A stretch of 8,087 bases of DNA. Source: Clostridiales bacterium UBA7001 (GTDB taxonomy: Bacteria > Bacillota > Clostridia > TANB77 > CAG-508). A program made the translations under genes and the position numbers. Below, one piece after another: positions 5,427 through 8,087 of the stretch (positions are counted from its first letter, which is position 1; every line of letters starts with the position of its first letter). Below the pieces are notes generated by a model. The model saw only the letters and a program-made list of their open reading frames with translations. It did no database searches and was not told where the DNA came from. The stretch spans positions 1 through 8,087 of the forward strand of contig DJXP01000033.1 of assembly GCA_002449785.1 (NCBI GenBank), read 5' to 3'.

Positions 5427-5756
5427 ATGCATCTTGATAGTTATAACCTAAAGAAGGAAATAAAAAAACTTAAACGTTATCGAGAAGAAAATCAAATGTT
5501 AGAAAAAATTATTAAACATATTAAAATATGTGGTAGTTGTAATGAGCTTAAGAATAATCCAATGTCAAGGATTTATGATTTTGAAGAATTAAAACATGAA
5601 CTTAATGGTTATTGTAGTTTTAGATTAGAAAAAAATGGAACAATTAGATTAATAGTAAAAATATTTGAAGAAGAAAACTGTGTTAAAATAGAATATATAA
5701 GTATGGATCATTATAGTGATTTTAAAAGAATGTTAAAGAAAAGTAAAGGTGAGTAA
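5427..5756 (+). CDS. RelE/HigB-type toxin of TA module 2
   Basis: A 109-residue basic protein, probably a RelE/HigB-superfamily toxin and mRNA interferase by family. Residues 1-35 are Lys/Glu-rich and helical. NPMSRIYDFEEL (from about residue 46) matches NPLSNMYNIEQ of the first toxin. The core strands FRLEKNGTIRLIV carry Arg66 and Arg74, and DHYSDF near the end carries His95-Tyr96, the positions expected for the active site. It differs from toxin 1 in most other residues and has two Cys (CGSC, about 37-40) that toxin 1 lacks, so cross-neutralisation is uncertain. AGGAG lies 6 bases before the ATG. Its TAA stop directly abuts or nearly abuts the antitoxin start, implying coupled translation. 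Confidence 0.8.
   Translation: MHLDSYNLKKEIKKLKRYREENQMLEKIIKHIKICGSCNELKNNPMSRIYDFEELKHELNGYCSFRLEKNGTIRLIVKIFEEENCVKIEYISMDHYSDFKRMLKKSKGE
5747..5753 (+). promoter_or_regulatory. Ribosome binding site bearing on the antitoxin 2 start
   Basis: AGGTGAG at the end of the toxin gene is 3 bases from the ATG at 5757 and 6 bases from the ATG at 5760. The spacing favours 5760, and from there the two antitoxins align without a gap (FKDYLKDYLEYNN against FGKYLKQYLEFNN, with Phe at residue 6 in both). Confidence 0.5.
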
Positions 5757-5759
5757 ATG

Positions 5760-6797
5760 ATGGAAAGTATAAGATTTAAAGATTATTTAAAAGATTATTT
5801 AGAGTATAATAATATTAGCAATAAAGATTTTGCAAATAGAATAGGCATAACCCCTAAGCATTTAATTGAAATATTATCTGGAGATACAGATATTTCTCTA
5901 AATATTGCTGAAAATATTTCAATTGTAACTGATATTCCTTTAGATTATATTTTAAAAATAGAGCAAGATTATAAAGTGGAAAAGAGAATTGAGTTCTATT
6001 TATTAAAAAACAATATAAGAATTACTGATTATTTAAATAAATTTGATTATAAAGATTTGGAAAAAATGGAGTATATTAAATATACAGATAAGAATGATAA
6101 ACAAGAGATTTTAAAAGATATATTGAAATTTCTACGTGTATGCACTCCTGAAAAAATCTATGAATTAGAAACTAATAATATTTATTTTAAAAGTAATAAT
6201 GATAAACAGGAATTGTTGATGATGTGGCTAGAAAAATGTTACAGAGAAAGTTTGAAACAAAGAGTTGGAGAATATAATAAAGAAAATATTAATACATTGG
6301 TAGATTATATTATAGAGTGTGCTAAAAAAGAAATATTTGATGAAAATCAATTAGTAGAAGTCTTTAATAAGAATGGAATTTATTTAGTTATTCAACAAGA
6401 TTTGCCAAAATCAAAAATTAGAGGAGCATTTAAGGTAAATAAGGATGTGCCTGCAATTTATTTAACATTAAAACATAAAAGAATTGCTGATATTTATTTT
6501 GCTCTGTTGCATGAATTAGCTCATTGTAAATCAGATTTTAATAAAGCTAAGGCAAATAGTTTAATATCTACAGATACTGAAAATGATGAAATAGAAAAGA
6601 AAGCTGACAGCCAAGCATATAATTGGATGGTAGATAATAATTATTATGATAGTATTAAAAATAATGCTAATTATAACATAGAAAATGAAAAAATGTATCC
6701 AAAATCTTTTGTTGTATATAGATTAGCTTTAGATAAGAAAATATCATATTCTTCAAAAAAATATCAAAAATATAATCAGATTTTAAATATAGGGTAG
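5760..6797 (+). CDS. XRE helix-turn-helix / ImmA-IrrE metallopeptidase antitoxin, module 2
   Basis: A 345-residue protein (346 if it starts at the adjacent ATG, 5757). The N-terminal helix-turn-helix (ISNKDFANRIGITPKHLIEI, about residues 19-38) is followed by DISLNIAENISIVTDIP, a variable helical middle, and an ImmA/IrrE domain from about residue 195. The zinc motif is HELAH (His251-Glu252-His255), with EKKAD (Glu279) downstream, so the metallopeptidase again looks intact. IRGAFKV, PAIYLT and HCKSDFN match IRGCFRV, PAIYIT and HCKSDYN of the module 1 protein. The likely role is binding the operator at 5351-5374, restraining the toxin and perhaps a stress-triggered proteolytic switch; the last is inference. 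No clear terminator follows, so some transcripts may run into the serpin gene. Confidence 0.85.
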   Translation: MESIRFKDYLKDYLEYNNISNKDFANRIGITPKHLIEILSGDTDISLNIAENISIVTDIPLDYILKIEQDYKVEKRIEFYLLKNNIRITDYLNKFDYKDLEKMEYIKYTDKNDKQEILKDILKFLRVCTPEKIYELETNNIYFKSNNDKQELLMMWLEKCYRESLKQRVGEYNKENINTLVDYIIECAKKEIFDENQLVEVFNKNGIYLVIQQDLPKSKIRGAFKVNKDVPAIYLTLKHKRIADIYFALLHELAHCKSDFNKAKANSLISTDTENDEIEKKADSQAYNWMVDNNYYDSIKNNANYNIENEKMYPKSFVVYRLALDKKISYSSKKYQKYNQILNIG

Positions 6798-6861
6798 AAA
6801 TTTTAATTTGACTTAAATTACTTATAAATTATTCTATGGATATAAATTTCCATAAAACCAA

Positions 6862-6890
6862 TTGCATTTAAAAAACATATAATATATAAT
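6862..6890 (+). promoter_or_regulatory. Promoter of the serpin gene
   Basis: TTGCAT (6862-6867), 17 bases, TATAAT (6885-6890), with the gene starting 32 bases later. The boxes are identical to those of the promoter at 2266-2294. A second candidate, TTGACT (6808) with TATTCT (6830), is weaker. A short inverted repeat TATGGA/TCCATA (6835-6854) lies upstream and has no T tract, so it is not a terminator. Confidence 0.6.
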
Positions 6891-6921
6891 TTACTAAAGA
6901 TTATAAAGAGAGGAGATACAA

Positions 6922-8087
6922 ATGAAAAAGTTTTTTAAAGAAAACGGAAGTGTAAATTTGGCTGTTTTAATAATTATTGCAATTATTGTTATATGCTTAG
7001 CAGTTTTTATGATTAAAACAGTTAAGCCTACTAGTCAACCAAGAAATAGTAATACTCAAAGAAGTTTAAACGATAATCCTGAAGAACCAGAAGAAGAGCC
7101 TGAGGAAGAACCAATTGAAGATATAGACTATAATTCTGAAGATTTTTCATATGAATTTTTGAAAATGGAAAGTAAAGAAAACGAAGGAACAAATATTATT
7201 TATTCACCACTTTCTATAAAATATGCTTTAAATCTATTAAATGAGGGTGCTAATGGCAAAACAAAAGAAGAAATAGATAATATTATAGGAGATTTAAAAC
7301 TTACAAAATATAAAAATATAGATAAAGTTATGTCTTTAGCAAATTCAGTTTGGATAAGAGAGCAATATAAAGATGGTGTACTAGATTCATATAATAAAGC
7401 AGTAGAAGACAAATATAATGCAGAAATAAAATATGATGAATTTGAATCAGCTAAGAATATTAATAGATGGATAAGTGATAAAACATTTGGAATTATTAAT
7501 GATTTCTTTACAGATGAAAGAATTAAAGATGATGAAGAATTATTTATGATTTTGGTTAACGCATTAGCTATAGATATGGAATGGGATTCTAATTTTAGCA
7601 CAAATAATACTGCAAATGGTATATTTGACAAAGATGGAAGCAATTTAAATGTTGCATTTATGAAAAAGAGTAATGTATTTGAAGATGGTATTTCTTACAA
7701 AATAGATGATGATGTTACAGTACTTGCAATGGACCTTAAAGAGTATGATGGAGTTCAGCTTGAATTTGATGCAATAATGCCAAATGAAGAAGCATTAGAT
7801 GAGTTTATTACAAATATAGATAGTCAAAAAATAGATAAATATTTATCAAATCTAACTAAAGCTTCTGAAACAGAAGATGATGTAAATGTTAAAGTTCCAA
7901 AATTTGATTTCGATTATTCAATTATGCTAAAACAAGAATTAATGGCAATGGGAATGAAAGAAGCATTTGGATATAGTGCAGATTTTTCAAAAATAACAGG
8001 TGATGATTCTTTATATGTAAATGATGCAATCCACAAAGCAGATATAGAATTTTCTGAAGAGGGAATTAGAGCAGCTGCAGTTACAAC
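6922..8087 (+). CDS. Membrane-anchored serpin (protease inhibitor), 3' end outside the window
   Basis: At least 388 residues, continuing past the window. Residues 1-12 are basic or polar, 13-31 are one hydrophobic segment (LAVLIIIAIIVICLAVFMI) and probably a signal anchor, 32-52 are a polar spacer, and 53-67 an acidic repeat (PEEPEEEPEEEP). The serpin domain starts near 73: NIIYSPLSIKYALNLLNEGA, NRWISDKTFGII, LVNALAIDMEW, VPKFDFDYS, LMAMGMKEAFGYSADFSKI and IHKADIEFSEEG follow in family order. The hinge EEGIRAAAVTT (379-389 region) has the Gly and small residues that inhibitory serpins need for loop insertion. The reactive bond and the last strands are beyond 8087, so the target protease cannot be told. 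The expected role is inhibition of serine or cysteine proteases outside the cell. AGGAG at 6911-6915 lies 6 bases before the ATG. G+C matches the core genes. Confidence 0.92.
   Translation, partial: MKKFFKENGSVNLAVLIIIAIIVICLAVFMIKTVKPTSQPRNSNTQRSLNDNPEEPEEEPEEEPIEDIDYNSEDFSYEFLKMESKENEGTNIIYSPLSIKYALNLLNEGANGKTKEEIDNIIGDLKLTKYKNIDKVMSLANSVWIREQYKDGVLDSYNKAVEDKYNAEIKYDEFESAKNINRWISDKTFGIINDFFTDERIKDDEELFMILVNALAIDMEWDSNFSTNNTANGIFDKDGSNLNVAFMKKSNVFEDGISYKIDDDVTVLAMDLKEYDGVQLEFDAIMPNEEALDEFITNIDSQKIDKYLSNLTKASETEDDVNVKVPKFDFDYSIMLKQELMAMGMKEAFGYSADFSKITGDDSLYVNDAIHKADIEFSEEGIRAAAVT

Noticed and set aside
7200..7643. Minus-strand open frame of 147 codons
   Set aside because: Antisense to the serpin, whose family motifs run throughout this stretch.
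1..8087. CRISPR array, tRNA or rRNA gene
   Set aside because: No regularly spaced repeats and no tRNA- or rRNA-like conserved segments were found on either strand.

Overview
The window is very AT-rich (a sample line inside the large gene, 3541-3600, is 27% G+C), uses the standard code, and has strong AGGAG-type ribosome binding sites and sigma-A-like promoters. The gene content (toxin-antitoxin pairs with ImmA-type antitoxins, a YvcK/GlmR protein, a membrane-anchored serpin) suggests a low-GC Firmicute, most likely an uncultured gut Clostridia-type bacterium. That assignment is inference from composition and families only.

Layout. (1) 45-1493: toxin-antitoxin module 1. A consensus promoter with an inverted-repeat operator drives a RelE/HigB-type toxin and an antitoxin-like protein that joins an XRE helix-turn-helix to an ImmA/IrrE zinc-peptidase domain. 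(2) About 1660-2880: a patch of clearly higher G+C (45-52% in sample lines) with two divergent genes of unknown function, separated by a repeat-rich control region and each followed by a strong hairpin. It looks transferred. (3) 2958-5311: a self-contained transcription unit with its own promoter and terminator, encoding a 733-residue fusion of YvcK/GlmR (UDP-GlcNAc-binding regulator of amino-sugar synthesis) with a eukaryote-type UDP-N-acetylhexosamine/UDP-sugar pyrophosphorylase. (4) 5345-6797: toxin-antitoxin module 2, a diverged paralogue of module 1 with the same gene order and an operator of related half-site sequence. (5) 6862-8087: a membrane-anchored serpin, cut by the window end within its reactive-centre hinge.

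How the parts may work together. In each TA module the second protein probably binds the operator and restrains the toxin; its HExxH peptidase domain may add a proteolytic switch. The fusion protein probably couples synthesis of UDP-GlcNAc (or a related UDP-sugar) to sensing of the same molecule, so that precursor supply for the cell wall is controlled within one polypeptide. The serpin probably protects the cell surface from host or neighbour proteases. Two paralogous TA modules bracketing a foreign-looking patch and a lone metabolic gene suggest an accessory region that has been rearranged.
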